Source: Parapristionchus giblindavisi (Eukaryota > Nematoda > Chromadorea > Rhabditida > Diplogasteridae). Taken from it: a DNA stretch of 64,000 bases. The translations under genes were made by a program, and so were the position numbers. The stretch is taken from contig CALSFV010000227.1 in assembly GCA_943737045.1 (NCBI GenBank), forward strand, positions 959,501-1,023,500. The letters are read 5' to 3'. The notes below the pieces were generated by a model. The model was not told the origin of the DNA. It worked only from the letters and a program-made list of their open reading frames with translations, and ran no database searches. Position 1 is the first letter of the stretch. Every line of letters begins with the position of its first letter. Below, one piece after another: positions 48,401-59,181 of this stretch.

Positions 48401-51400
48401 TACGACTACAGTATACCCTCTTACAATTCCGAATGTGGAGATGCCGTCTCTCGACAGGAATGAGGTAATCGATACTTGCGCCAGACCGAAGAGACTGTGC
48501 ATCTGGATGTTCGCACATCTGGAGAGAGTACGGTAAGAATGGATCATACCGTAATCGAGATCATCGATTTATCGATCTCATTAAGATGGCTCTATCCCTG
48601 GTCTTAATGCATATCCCTCATGCACATGATATCTCAATTGCATCTTAATCGTAACTCTCGATCGATAACTATCCCCACAGATACCGTATCCCTCGACTTA
48701 CGGTATTATCCGCTCATCGACTTCGTAGTGTACGGTAGGTGTTAGTGCGGGCAGAAGGACGAGACGTCGCTGTGATGCCGCTGCCTCCGATAGTGCTCTA
48801 CACTGACTGAGGAATGTGTCGTATGAGGGAGCATCGAATTGGGAGGAAATGAGACGAGAAAGTGACTGGCGGAGCCATCTGACAAAGATCAAAGATCAAA
48901 GATCAGAGATCAGAGAGCCGAGATCAAAGATAGAAGATCAAGGATCAGAGAGTAGAGATTAAACATCAGAGATCAAAGATCAAAGATCAGAGAGTAGAGA
49001 TTAAACAACAGAGATCAAAGATCAAGGATCAACGATTAAACTGTCAAGTCAGATGTTTCGGGAAATTCATCGGAGCATGATAACAGCACACTACTCATTT
49101 ACATGTATCACAAGATTGGAAATATAAGGCGTTCGAGTGTGTTTCAGCGAGCAGTTAAAGTAATTGAGAAATTGCAAACTTCAATAAGCTAGATACCGTC
49201 AAAACGAAAAAAAGTGAAACATTTGTGACAATTTGTGACAAATTGTCACAAAAGTTCACAAGATTTTGAAAATTTTGTGTCATGATATAAAAACGCGGTT
49301 GCAAGTTTTTTATTAGATAATAGGGCATTTCAGCATCACTGCGCTTGCCTAATTTTCCTGTGAAGAAAATGATTCAAATAATTCACTGTGAACGCTGTTT
49401 GGTGAAACTGGTATACGGTAGGATTTTCTACAGTATACCTGTTTTGCAACCTGATTCATGTCGTGATCCAAACAGTGCAAATTTTCTATAGAAAGTCGTG
49501 TAATGAATGGTACATCCATGATTAGACGAAGAAAGCGCGATGATAGTAGTTTTACACTAAGATTCTACAGTATGCTTCAGTATACCAATTTTTCACCGAG
49601 GCGCTCCCGATTAATTTGTTCACTTTTCTCATGCATTACTGCATTTGGCAAACACATCCACACTAAAAAACCTAAGAAAATACATCTTCAAGTGCGTGAA
49701 AAACGGTAAAAATAGGCATTTTGTGAACTTTTGTGACAATTTGTCACAAATTGTCACAAATGTTTCACTTTTTTTCGTTTTGACGGTATATCCCGTGATA
49801 TAAAAATAGTTATAAAACAATAAAGGAATATAAATGAAACCTTGGATATCTTTCCGCCCTAATCGTATCGTAGTAGCGATATCTCCTATCTTCTTTGACT
49901 GCGCAGATGGCTCCTGCAACGATAAGTACCGTAATCAGTCAGGAATCAGGATACGATCGATAACAGTGTGTTAGCAGTGCTTTTGCTTCGTTACGTTTAC
50001 ATTACGTACACGCCCACGTAAAAATTGGTAGAAAGTAGAAAAGCAATAAAACTACAGAAACAGATTGGCCAAAGCCAATCATTATGATTCGATGGCTACG
50101 GTAGTTTCTTACCGTTTGGGGCACAGCACACTGCAAAATTTACGTAGACGTGTACGCAAGGAAAATGTAACACTCGTTTACATGACAGCGTATGCGTGTA
50201 AGGAAAATGTAACGATGCATTTTCCCAAAGCAATCGATATTACAGTATGCTTATATTCATTGTAATCCATAATACAGTATACCCTGGGGTCGATTATCGT
50301 GAAGTACTCTCGCCTCGTATACACCGGTACCCTGTGGGAAGGGAAGACGACCCGTGCATGCACAGAAGATGGTGGCGCCGATCGACCTGGAGTGCAACGA
50401 ATATCAATGCATACATATCTTTTTTTAATAATGGATAGTTCCAGCGAATTAATCAGTGGCCGTATGCATGAACAACGGGAAAATCGTTTTCCGGGAAAAT
50501 GCGACCTCATTAGCGTAGGCGTTTTCAAAAATCCTCCGCTTACGCTAACGACGTCACATTTTTCTCGAAAACGGTTTTCCCTTGTTCAAGCATATGGCCA
50601 GAGATGACTATTGGCGACAGAGTGAGAAACAACCATTCTTGCATTTTTTCTATTGTAAAATCTTCTTTAGATTTTTTAAATAGTTTTTTCTTAACAATTT
50701 TCCAAAACACTCTATTTACAATGTCTCCCTTTCTTTCTTTATTTCTGATTTATTTTATTATATAAAAGCTTGTAACAATTAAATACATGTTGTTTACTAG
50801 ATTTTATTATCCTTATCGTAGCTAACTATCTATTTCGAAATTTTGCTATTGGTGATAAATTAAATCCTACGGGTTCTTAACAAGCGGTCGTTATGATAGG
50901 ATATCAAGGCCATGATAATCATTCTGTGAATTTGGAAATTTTAATCAATCAATAAAATCTCTGATCAATCAATAAATTGTCTTAATCGTCGCGGGACTCA
51001 CCACAGATCACAAATCTCGGCTGGATACGGTATATTCATGCGCGTCTTCAACGGATGCATCAAGTACTCGATAAGCATACGAGGATGCTGCAAGTCAATC
51101 GATGAATCGATATTTTATCTGACCGGAACAATCAATCAATCAATTTATCAAATCAGGCAATATATGCTCAGATGAGGATGGGTCTATATTCATCATAGGT
51201 TGCATTCCACCAGTGTCTGCCAATAGCTCGAGTCAGATCGACCGACCTGACCGGAACTGCGCTGCACAAATGGAACGATAAAATCACCAAGAATGGAGGC
51301 GTGCCGGCGATCGTGAAACACTCCTCGTTCTCGATCGATGCCTCCCGGGCGACGCCGAAATCGCATCTGATGAATTATCGATTGATTAAACCAAATATTG

Positions 51401-53384
51401 ATCGAATGTATGATCTACGAATTTAGACAACAACTGATGTAGACTTTGAGAAGTAGACCGACAATTGTATTTCATCGCAAAAATAAAGAGAACCAGTGCT
51501 TGTTGATTAATTATTAGTAACAGAAAATGATGAAACATTCACAATATTAGTAATAAACTAGCGCTTTTCAAGGACCTTTCAATTACTGTAATAATGATTC
51601 GAGAAATCAATAATCATCGAAAAATCGATACAGGGGTTGCAGGGAGTGGATCAGAATTTCAAAGTCTATACACTATTCAGGAACCGCATCACCATCACTC
51701 AATCAACCTAGGTAAATAAATAATAATAATTATAATTTATCTAAACCCGAGGCGCAACAGCAATTAAGTGAACAATAATTGGATGTAAATATGAGTGAAG
51801 ACTCTCCGGATTCATTGGGAATGTTATAAATCAACGATATTATGGTGTGCATACAATCGACGTTTAAATGAAAAAAATGAAAAAAATGAATGATTACACT
51901 ATTTCAGAAAAAAGCTCACAGTTTGAAGAAGAACTGGGACTTGTTCGGGTCGGTTGCACCACTGAATACGAGGATATTCTGTGGTTTAATGTCACGATGA
52001 ATAACTTGTCGCTTCAAAAGGATATCGAGTGCGATTCCTGCAACGACTCTCTGGTTACGGTAGATATTTAAAAGTTGGTCTTCGGATACGGTAACACTCG
52101 CCTAGGTCGGATACGAGTTTAATAATGTCGGTAGCTGGAAGCCCTAATAAATACGGTACCTAAAACAATCAAAGAATACAGTACTCTCCGAAACACAGCT
52201 GGAGCAAAAAATCGATAGGGCAAAGGATACTGTAGCCCCCCCCCACACCTTGCTGATCAATTTATCGAGACTACACCTTGCTCGTTCCATAACAATATAA
52301 TAATGGGTGGGATCCTCGTCGTATCCGAATACCTGAATAACAATATACATGAAGTACAGTAATCCTCACAATCGTTGCAAGAGACTAATTTATTACTAAT
52401 TTTATTTGTACGACTTCTTGGACAGAAATCTCGAATAGAATATGCATACCATCACAGTGTTTCTTGTAAACGTATAAAATGTTATATTATGCTAAACAAA
52501 CACAGTTTGTTGATTGAAGCTTATTATTTATTAGAGTTACATTGTAATATCAATCAATTATTATTATTAGCACCTGAACCACGTGGGATGTTCCTTTGAG
52601 CGACTTCAGTATTTCATATTCCTCTTTAAGATGCTGAGGCTTGCCCGTTTTGATCGCCACAGGTTCGCCAGATTTTCGAAGAGAACCAGCACTGATCTGA
52701 AATTATATTATTGATTATTAAAGTGTTCAAATATTAATAATATTAGTGTTCGTTAGTGTTTGTGTAGTGTTTTTGGCAACCCAGCTGAGATAACTTCATT
52801 AAAGCTGCCGATAAAGTTGTTTAACTGTAGCAAATTTTAGAATTACTGTAGGATATAAAGTGCATAAAGCTATGTAATGTGAAGTATACCATGAAAAAAG
52901 CATGCGCATGAATAAAAGAGACAAAGATGGAAAAGGGAGGAATCGCGCTTTATTTATTCTTATTCTCGAATAAATTTGCATTTAGACTGAAAATATACGA
53001 AAAATTTAATCGAAGAAAGCGTGCAAGAGCACATCATTGAACAAACTAAAATCGAAAAACATAAATTAAAGGCACGCCCCAAGCTAATTTGAGACTCTCC
53101 GCTCTGGTCACACTCTCTCGTTTTCTTTATCTACGAGAGTGTATTGCCAATGCGAAGGGTGAAATTAGCATGGGGTATTCCATTAAAGGGAGCGTTACCT
53201 CTCTCAATGGTCTTTACATTATACGCACTATTTCTCTGTTCTCTAACAACGAGAGAGCGTAGAGCGTTGAAGAGACCGTTGACAAAGGTTTCGGTCCCTT
53301 TAAGATAACAACCATTCCATAGGAGCCTCCGGAGATTTCCTCATCGCATTCAAAGTCCACACGATTCCTCAGTCGACCACCCAT
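45476..53384 (-). CDS. ikke-1 paralogue: TBK1/IKK-epsilon-like protein kinase, copy C, 22 exons
   Basis: Exons 53384-53313, 52696-52574, 52332-52249, 52159-52102, 52037-51920, 51366-51288, 51087-51002, 50386-50283, 49913-49841, 48878-48702, 48518-48425, 48343-48253, 47966-47888, 47535-47472, 47412-47353, 47278-47176, 47007-46912, 46399-46246, 46167-46074, 45836-45778, 45717-45636 and 45571-45476, 681 aa, no stop or shift. VAIKTG, HRDIKPQN and CDFGVARE are intact. It shares the exon-4 GC donor and the MITE acceptor at exon 18 with B but keeps a normal TTCTCAG acceptor at exon 14. In exon 2 it reads AGSLRKSGEP, as in pseudogene D, instead of AGYLLTTGEP of A and B. Exon 16 ends SSPLETIQRS against SAPVETMLRS in B, so the two proteins differ. 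Confidence 0.88.
46401..46508. mobile_element. Family 1 MITE at the exon 18 acceptor of kinase C
   Basis: Same insertion and same truncation as at 39071-39178. On the gene's strand CTTTTAG is the acceptor before ACGATGAGCC-type exon sequence. Confidence 0.75.
46553..46822 (+). mobile_element. tRNA-derived SINE, family 1, kinase C copy
   Basis: Head with GGTGGTGTAGTGGTCAATGG and GGGTTCGATTCCCGG. Shared with kinase B by descent, not a separate insertion. Confidence 0.85.
48888..49040. repeat. GATCAAA heptamer array in kinase C intron 9
   Basis: Near-identical to the array at 41402-41558, including its interruptions (GAGAGCC, AGAGAGTAGAG). Confidence 0.85.
49196..49786. mobile_element. 591-bp Tc1/mariner-type non-autonomous element with empty site in sister copy
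   Basis: Terminal inverted repeats of about 65 bases begin CCGTCAAAACGAAAAAAAGT and are identical at the two ends. Flanked by TA at 49194-49195 and 49787-49788. Kinase B has the empty site AGCTAGATATATCCCG at about 41709. No transposase reading frame inside. The element inserted after the tandem duplication. Confidence 0.92.
50454..50602. mobile_element. Fold-back MITE, CAGTGGCCGTATGCA ends, kinase C intron 7
   Basis: Begins CAGTGGCCGTATGCATGAAC and ends GTTCAAGCATATGGCCAGAG; absent at the matching place in kinase B. The right end has diverged more than in the copies at 13796 and 26205. Confidence 0.8.
53066..53303. mobile_element. Two abutting TTAA MITEs in intron 1 of kinase C
   Basis: 53066-53186 (family 1) and 53183-53303 (family 2) sharing a TTAA, the same arrangement as 44594-44831. 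Confidence 0.8.
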
Positions 53385-53594
53385 CCCGCCGAGGCTGACC
53401 AAGGTGAGGAAGTGAAGGAAACACGCGATTTATTAATTTATTTAATTATCGTACACCGCAAGGGTGTTTCAACAAGTACAAAGTGTTCGAGTGTAAGAAA
53501 AATATGAGAAAGATTAAAATTATTAAAAGAGAGGTGGATGGGGATGGGGGGGAAGGTTAGAGATCAATTGATTACGCCTTCTGCTACAGTCGCG

Positions 53595-54454
53595 ATAAGA
53601 GCGATGACTAAGACTTACTAATTCTTGTTTACGAAAAAGGAGCTTTCACAGCAAATGTTTGGTTAAGTTACTAACAGTAACTACTCACACTGAAAGTTTA
53701 CTTAAATTTATATTTTTCTTACTTTTCATTTTCCTTTATAAGAAATATCAGCGACAAATAATCTTGAAGAGCAAGAAATTCAATTTCTGATGTTCTATTC
53801 TAAGCAGTCAAACGGACTCATGTACCTCACAAAAATTAAATATTCAACTATATCAATCAATCAATGGCACTGGGTCCGCCCGAGTGTTAGACTACAGAAC
53901 CTGAGGATACAAGATTGAAAGAGGTACAACCCACAATCCTCGCTTCCTGCACCACCGCTAGCTACCCCACGTCCCATTTGATCTTGTTGAGGGGGCAAGC
54001 TTCATCTCAGTCTGCTTGTCCTGGGGCGCGAGCGTCCTGGTGCCGATGTTGAAGAGTCGACCCATCGATGGTGACATACAATTCCCGCGTGCCAACGCTT
54101 CGGGGGGGGGGGGGGATCATTTCGGCAACGGATCATAAATCCGTTGGGAGATGGCATATGACAACAAAAGTTGTATCATTGTTATGACTGGGAGTGTACG
54201 GAAATTGAAATGGTTGAAATGAAATGTTTGAAAGAAGACTGCTAACAAGAATGGAACATCAGAAATTGAATTTCATACTTTTCAAGATTATTTGTCGCAG
54301 TTATTGCTTAAAAAGGAAATTGAAAAATAATAAAATATAATTTTTTTAGTAAGCTTTCTGTGTGAGTAGTTACTGTTAGTTATTTATCCAAACATTTGCT
54401 GTGAAAGCTGCTATTCGCCAACAAGAATTAGTAAGTCTTAGTCATCGCTCTTAT
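53595..54454. repeat. Palindromic spacer between divergent kinase C and pseudogene D
   Basis: Left arm about 53595-53810 (ATAAGAGCGATGACTAAGAC ... AATTTCTGATGTTCTATTC) pairs imperfectly with right arm 54238-54454 (GAACATCAGAAATTGAATT ... GTCTTAGTCATCGCTCTTAT). The central 430 bases are GC-richer and unique, with a G-run at about 54100. The outer arms match the region upstream of kinase A, so this is a head-to-head inverted copy of the kinase 5' region. Confidence 0.75.
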
Positions 54455-54487
54455 AGCGTGTTTTCTTCACTTCTTCGCCTCGGTAGG

Positions 54488-55427
54488 ATGGGTGGTCGAC
54501 TGAGAAATCGTGTGGACTTTGACTGCGATGAGGAAATCTCCCGAGACACCTACGGAATGGTTGTTATCTAAATTAATTTATCTAGATTAAATTTTTTTCA
54601 AATATCTACTCTTGCATGATACGCTTACATATATTTTCAGTCTAAATGCAAATTTAATATAAGAATAAATAAAGCGCGATTCCTCCTTTTTCTTTTTTAT
54701 TCATGGGCATGCATTTTTCATGGCATACTTCACATTACATAGCTTTATGCATTTTATATCCTACAGTAATGTCAAAATTTGTTAGAGTTAAACAACAATT
54801 ATTGGCAGTTTGAATGAAGTTATCTCAGCTGTGTTGCCAAAGCACTACATTACTAATATTACTAATATGTGAACATTTTAAAAATCAATAATATAATTTC
54901 AGATCAGTGCTGGTTCTCTTCGCAAATCGGGTGAACCTGTGGCGATCAAAAACGGCAAGCCTCAGCATCTTAAAGAGGAATGCGAAATACTGAAGTCACT
55001 CAAAGGAACATCCCACATGGTTCAGGTACGCATGGTTTATTCGAGATTTCTGTCCAAGAAGTCATAGAGAGCGCAACCTCTATGAATCAACGACAAGAAT
55101 ATGGGCTGCGGTATTTATCCAAAAATAAATCGATAAATAAATCACTAATCACTCACTTTCGAATCTCGGCATCGCAGGAACCTGACAAACAACGTGTTCA
55201 CCATATCAATGATCGAGCGCAATGTTGAGAGGCAGACTGAGCTGACAGCCAGATTGGAGGTGAGATCAATCGATTGATTATTGATTTTTCTAAATTTTAA
55301 AATCAATCGATATTTGTAGGGAGTGATGTCGCGCTTGAAGGTTGCCGGAGATGCATCTGCGGCTCCCACTACAACAACGTCAATCCACGATATTAATACG
55401 ACGAATTCAACTAATCCCTCATTTTAG
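54488..55427 (+). pseudogene. Kinase pseudogene D (exons 1, 2, 21 and 22 with an inverted fragment)
   Basis: Exon 1 54488-54559, exon 2 54903-55025, exon 21 55178-55259 and exon 22 55320-55427 (TAG) are recognisable; exons 3-20 are gone. Exon 1 has changed the glycine-rich loop to ISRDTYGM. Joining exon 2 to exon 21 breaks the frame (phase 0 to phase 2) and hits a stop. Between them 55088-55173 carries intron 20 and the end of exon 20 in antisense orientation, so the deletion came with an inversion or template switch. No kinase activity is possible. Confidence 0.88.
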
Positions 55428-56977
55428 AAAGATGAATAAATCAATATGTTATTATTACAGTAGCTGCCATTTCGAGCGCGTGGATAGGATTACATAGAGA
55501 GAATTGGAGCAGATCGAAACGTAAAGATAAGGAAAGTCCATAAAAGTTTAGGAGATAAAGGGTTAAAAAGACTAACGTTGTCAACGTGAACAAAGGAAGC
55601 GCGAGAGCATTACCAGAGCGGAGAGAGTCGAATGAGCTCGGAAGTGCCTTTATCTAACCGTTCTGGCAACATTCACTGACTGACAAAGTGCGAATGGATG
55701 GTTTGCTCTGGTATTTAAAAAAAAGTTAAATATTTTAAATTTTGAATGGATTTTGGGTAAATCTAGTGGACCAGTTACCAAAACAGAGTGGTCATTAAGC
55801 GAGTGGCAATACCGCCCACGTATGACTTTCATGATCGGATTTTGGTATCTCACAAGGAGACTCTCTCAACTTAATTTGGCGATGAGATATGTGTTATAGT
55901 TCATTTGAAAGCCCTTTTTCTGTAGATTACGAATATGTGCTTTAAAAATGCAAAAGATATCTGTGCACGGACTTAAAGCCTGTCAGTGTTGAAATTCAGT
56001 TTACCGTCATCGGAACTGCAAACTCGTGAAGCCTCAGTTATCATTGTGACGTTCATTTTATGTTGCTTTTTTTTGTTTTTCCTTTGCCTGCTCGTACTCT
56101 GGTATTTTGCCACTTAAAGTCTACTTAAACTACGTCACAGACTTTAAGTAGACTTTAAGTAAACTTTAAGTGAAAAGAACATTTGACGAAATGCATTACA
56201 GTATACCACACCACTTTAAGTAGACTTAAAGTCTACTTAAAGTGGGAAAGTTTAAGTAGACTTTAAGTGGCAAAATACCAGAGTAGGTAGAAATGTATGC
56301 GAAATGGGTTTTCCAGCCAAATTAATAAAATTATTGAGAAAATAAAGAACATCAATGATTTTAGGGCATTTATTGTTTTTTTTCTGAATTTTCTGTTTTA
56401 ACTGCTTTTTGAAAACAGAAATTTCTGTTTTCTTATTTCAGAAAAAAATCTGTCCCACCCCTGGACTGCATATGTTTTTTGTTGCATAAAGTATCGCGAA
56501 ATTTAGGTTGTAAATGATATTTTAAAGGCGTCCATCCCCGCGCAGTTCAATGGGCGGAGTCGGAATTACTATATTTTTACGAATCGAAAAAAGTTGGCAA
56601 AATTTGAGAGCAATCATGCAAATGTACTCTACTACCTGAGTGTTATACTTTATTTAGAAAGAAAAAAACAATAAATGTAATATGTATTTATCACATGCTC
56701 ACGCATGAACGAGACTATTGAAATAATTGTGAAATAATAAGTAATCAAGAAACTAAAAACAAAAGAATGATGATAAAAGGAGGGATGCTTGACTTTTACG
56801 TAATATGAAAATGAGAGAAACGAATGGATACAAGAAATGGAATATACTTTCGCTTTCGATGATAAAAGAAATGGTATAGACGAGCAGAGGTGCATATAAT
56901 GTATGGAACTCTCAGAGATTACGGTAGGTCAGGAATCAATAGGATTACGGTAGACTACAAGGATTACAGTAACCCTA
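55428..56977. other. Intergenic after pseudogene D
   Basis: No gene. Contains a degraded family 1 MITE end near 55600-55655, a palindrome at 56098-56286, and T-rich DNA. The last 300 bases (from about 56640) match the 3' flank of the small gene copy 1, including the ACGGTAGGTCAGGAATCAAT block. Confidence 0.55.
56098..56286. repeat. Palindrome, TCTGGTATTTTGCCACTTAAAG ends
   Basis: CTGGTATTTTGCCACTTAAA pairs with TTTAAGTGGCAAAATACCAG. Inner AAGTCTACTTAAA blocks repeat in both arms. Same end type as 25549-25729. Confidence 0.8.
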
Positions 56978-57823
56978 TCAGAATCTGCCAGCCTTGTCAG
57001 CCTTGTCGAGGAGATACTGCACGAGGGCCAATCCGAAAATAGCGTGAGCCTCTGAAAGAAAGAATTCTTATGAAATGAGGAGATGTAATATTTAGAACAG
57101 AAAGTTGCAAATAAACAAAAAGAAATTATTTATGTTATGATAAAACCATCAAGAGAATTAATTATATAAAGATCACTAAAAGTTGCTCGATCGCAATACA
57201 TGACTCCCGATTTCGATATAATGATGTGAGCGAAAAAGAAAAAAACAAGGGGTCACAGTATTCTGGTCCAAGCCATTTTTCTTCCAAAGGAAGACAAAGG
57301 AGAGACCATTGTATTCGAGAGAGTTTGTATGTTGAGCGGTCGTTCTTGCTTTGAAAGTCATGAGAACGCTGTGGGGTTCACTGGCTCCCATAACGGAATA
57401 AAGAAAACTAGAAAAACTCTCGTTTATATCTTTGACAAACACTTTCTCGTCAATATTTCGATCTCGAGAACCACTTTTATACACCACTCAAGTAGAACCT
57501 ATGTTAATATCGAGTAAGAACAATAACTTTGCAAAAGCTAAATATCTGATAGCTATCGTTAAATAAACCCTGTCACCTTCCCCAAGTCCTTTCTATTATT
57601 AGAATTACTTTTCTCATCGTTTCTGTATTTGCTGTCGCACCTGTCACGGGTGTATCAAATAAATAAATAAATAAATAAATAAACAGCTGACCTTCAATCG
57701 ACACAACACGTCGTTTGTCTCCTTCCACGAGCACTACAAAATGATTGCCTGATCGATCACGGTAGACTGTGTCTATTGATGCTTTTGATGAATTGGAGTC
57801 ATCTTCATTCGGAGTGGAAGAAC
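56978..57823 (-). CDS. Unrecognised small protein, copy 2 (last two exons; 5' part not found)
   Basis: Exon 57823-57692 (after TTGTCAG, donor GTCAGC) and exon 57051-56978 (after TTTCAG, TGA). Reads SGSSTPNEDDSNSSKASIDT, then VYRDRSGNHFVVLVEGDKRR, VVSIEG, and ends EAHAIFGLALVQYLLDKADK plus AGRF. Against copy 1 it has one codon fewer in the first exon and four more residues at the C-terminus, with splice phases kept. The donor GTCAGC is weaker than GTGAGC of copy 1, and TAAA tandem repeats sit just inside the intron. Both copies look under protein-level constraint, but the function is unknown. Confidence 0.58.
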
Positions 57824-57842
57824 CTGACAAGAGCGGAACTAC

Positions 57843-57963
57843 TTAAAGCGACAACCCAAGCTAATTTGAAACTCTCAGCTCTGGAAATACTCTCTCGCTT
57901 TCTTTGTCTGCGAGAGAGCATTGCCAATGCAGAGAGTAAAATTAGCATGGGGTATTCCTTTAA
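57843..57963. mobile_element. TTAA-flanked MITE, family 1, duplicate of 36665-36785
   Basis: TTAAAGCGACAACCCAAGC to GGGGTATTCCTTTAA, at the same site upstream of the small-gene exon as in copy 1. Confidence 0.8.
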
Positions 57964-58494
57964 ACTGTCCAAGTCGCGAAATCGGTGGTCCCATCCGCAC
58001 TTTTCATGCAGCCACTCGCTTTTCTCTCGCTTTGAGCCTGAGTACCTGAGCCACCCATGAGAGTCGTACCCGTGATTCAGGGAATTTTTTGGCATTGGAA
58101 AATTCGGTCGGAAAAAAATTGTATTGCTTTAGTTGATTCGTATTGAATGATTGATTTGTAACAACATTTGAAAGAACGAATAAATGAATATTGCTATTAT
58201 TATATGATTTTAAAAATTATTATTACGATTTGTATGATCCTTACACGGCATTAGCTTCATCCAGCTTCCTACTGTATACTTCACCGTTTGCCTGAAATGA
58301 GAATCCAACATGTGATACGGATTATTGTTTTGAGATCGGGTGCTAATCAGGTAATGGAGGAAAACGATACTAAATACTGAAATCTTTCTAAAATATGCAC
58401 GTTTGCAGTATGAGTATGAGTAGCGCTAACAAGCTAGCTAGCTTGTAGGCTGGAGCAGCGATCGATGATTTGTATTTGGATGGACCACATCATG

Positions 58495-59155
58495 CTATCT
58501 TGCATTTCTAAACTTAAGTCTACTTAAAATACGTCACTGACTTTAAGTTTACTTTAAGTCTACTTCAAGTGAGTGACTTCACTTTTTCACTTTAAGTAGA
58601 CTTACATAGTGACGTCATACTTTAAAGGCAGCTGGCATCCAAAAATTTCGATTCGAAATAGTTAAAATAGTTGATCTCATGTTGATAAGCTCAAAGAACT
58701 ATTCAGAATTATGTATTTGAAAGTTTGAAAAGACGCTCTGGTAAGAAGTTGGATTACTGTAGCCTGCTCCACACCACGGGCGAGGTTTCCGAACTACAGT
58801 ATGCTAACTCCATTGAAAAGCTCAAAAAAGCCCATTATTGAGTTTTATTCTTCATAATTCCCCACTGCGGATAGAATTATCATCAAAATATTCAATTTCA
58901 AGTCGTATCCAAAGAGTTGGTGTGGCAATTGGGAAAAGGCTCCCGCTATCTGGAGCAGACTGTAGTTTTATAACTGCGCCGTTCTCCTTACCAGAGAAGT
59001 CTTATGATATAAGATGTATATATTTCGAAACAGAATTTCAAGCTCTTTTATATGAGATCAACTTGTTTTTCGTTTCCCGGTCCCTTTAAGTAGACTTTCA
59101 AATCTTGTGTACTTAAAGTGAAGCACACTTCAAGTTTGGAAATACCAGAGCTGTG
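58495..59155. repeat. AAGTCTACTTAAA palindrome interrupted by a nested element
   Basis: Left part to 58621 and right part from 59090 form one GGTATTT-type palindrome (TGGAAATACCAGAG at the right end). The join GTCATACT / TTAA / GTAGACTTTC is split by the 468-bp element at 58622-59089. Confidence 0.75.
58622..59089. mobile_element. TTAA-flanked 468-bp element, reverse copy of 30864-31331
   Basis: Begins TTAAAGGCAGCTGGCATCC and ends GGAAACG... as GTTTCCCGGTCCCTTTAA. Full length and the same size as the other copy, again inside a palindrome. Confidence 0.8.
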
Positions 59156-59181
59156 GACAAACTGCAGATCGGGAAAAGCTA

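Larger units (their letters stand above)
45020..53491 (-). repeat. Direct tandem duplication, unit 2 (kinase C)
   Basis: Second unit of the tandem pair. It is 1.1 kb longer than unit 1, mainly through the 591-bp TIR element at 49196 and further insertions in introns 2, 5, 6 and 7 (including the fold-back at 50454). It lacks the 137-bp insertion and the exon-14 SINE remnant of unit 1. Confidence 0.9.
57824..59181. other. Interval between small gene copy 2 and ZYG-11-like copy 2, with MITEs
   Basis: Mirrors 36069-36804: MITE at the same site, the IGPPISRLGQ frame, and the possible terminal exon ANGEVYSRKLDEANAV (after TTTCAG near 58293, minus strand). The rest is a palindrome split by another element. 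Confidence 0.5.
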
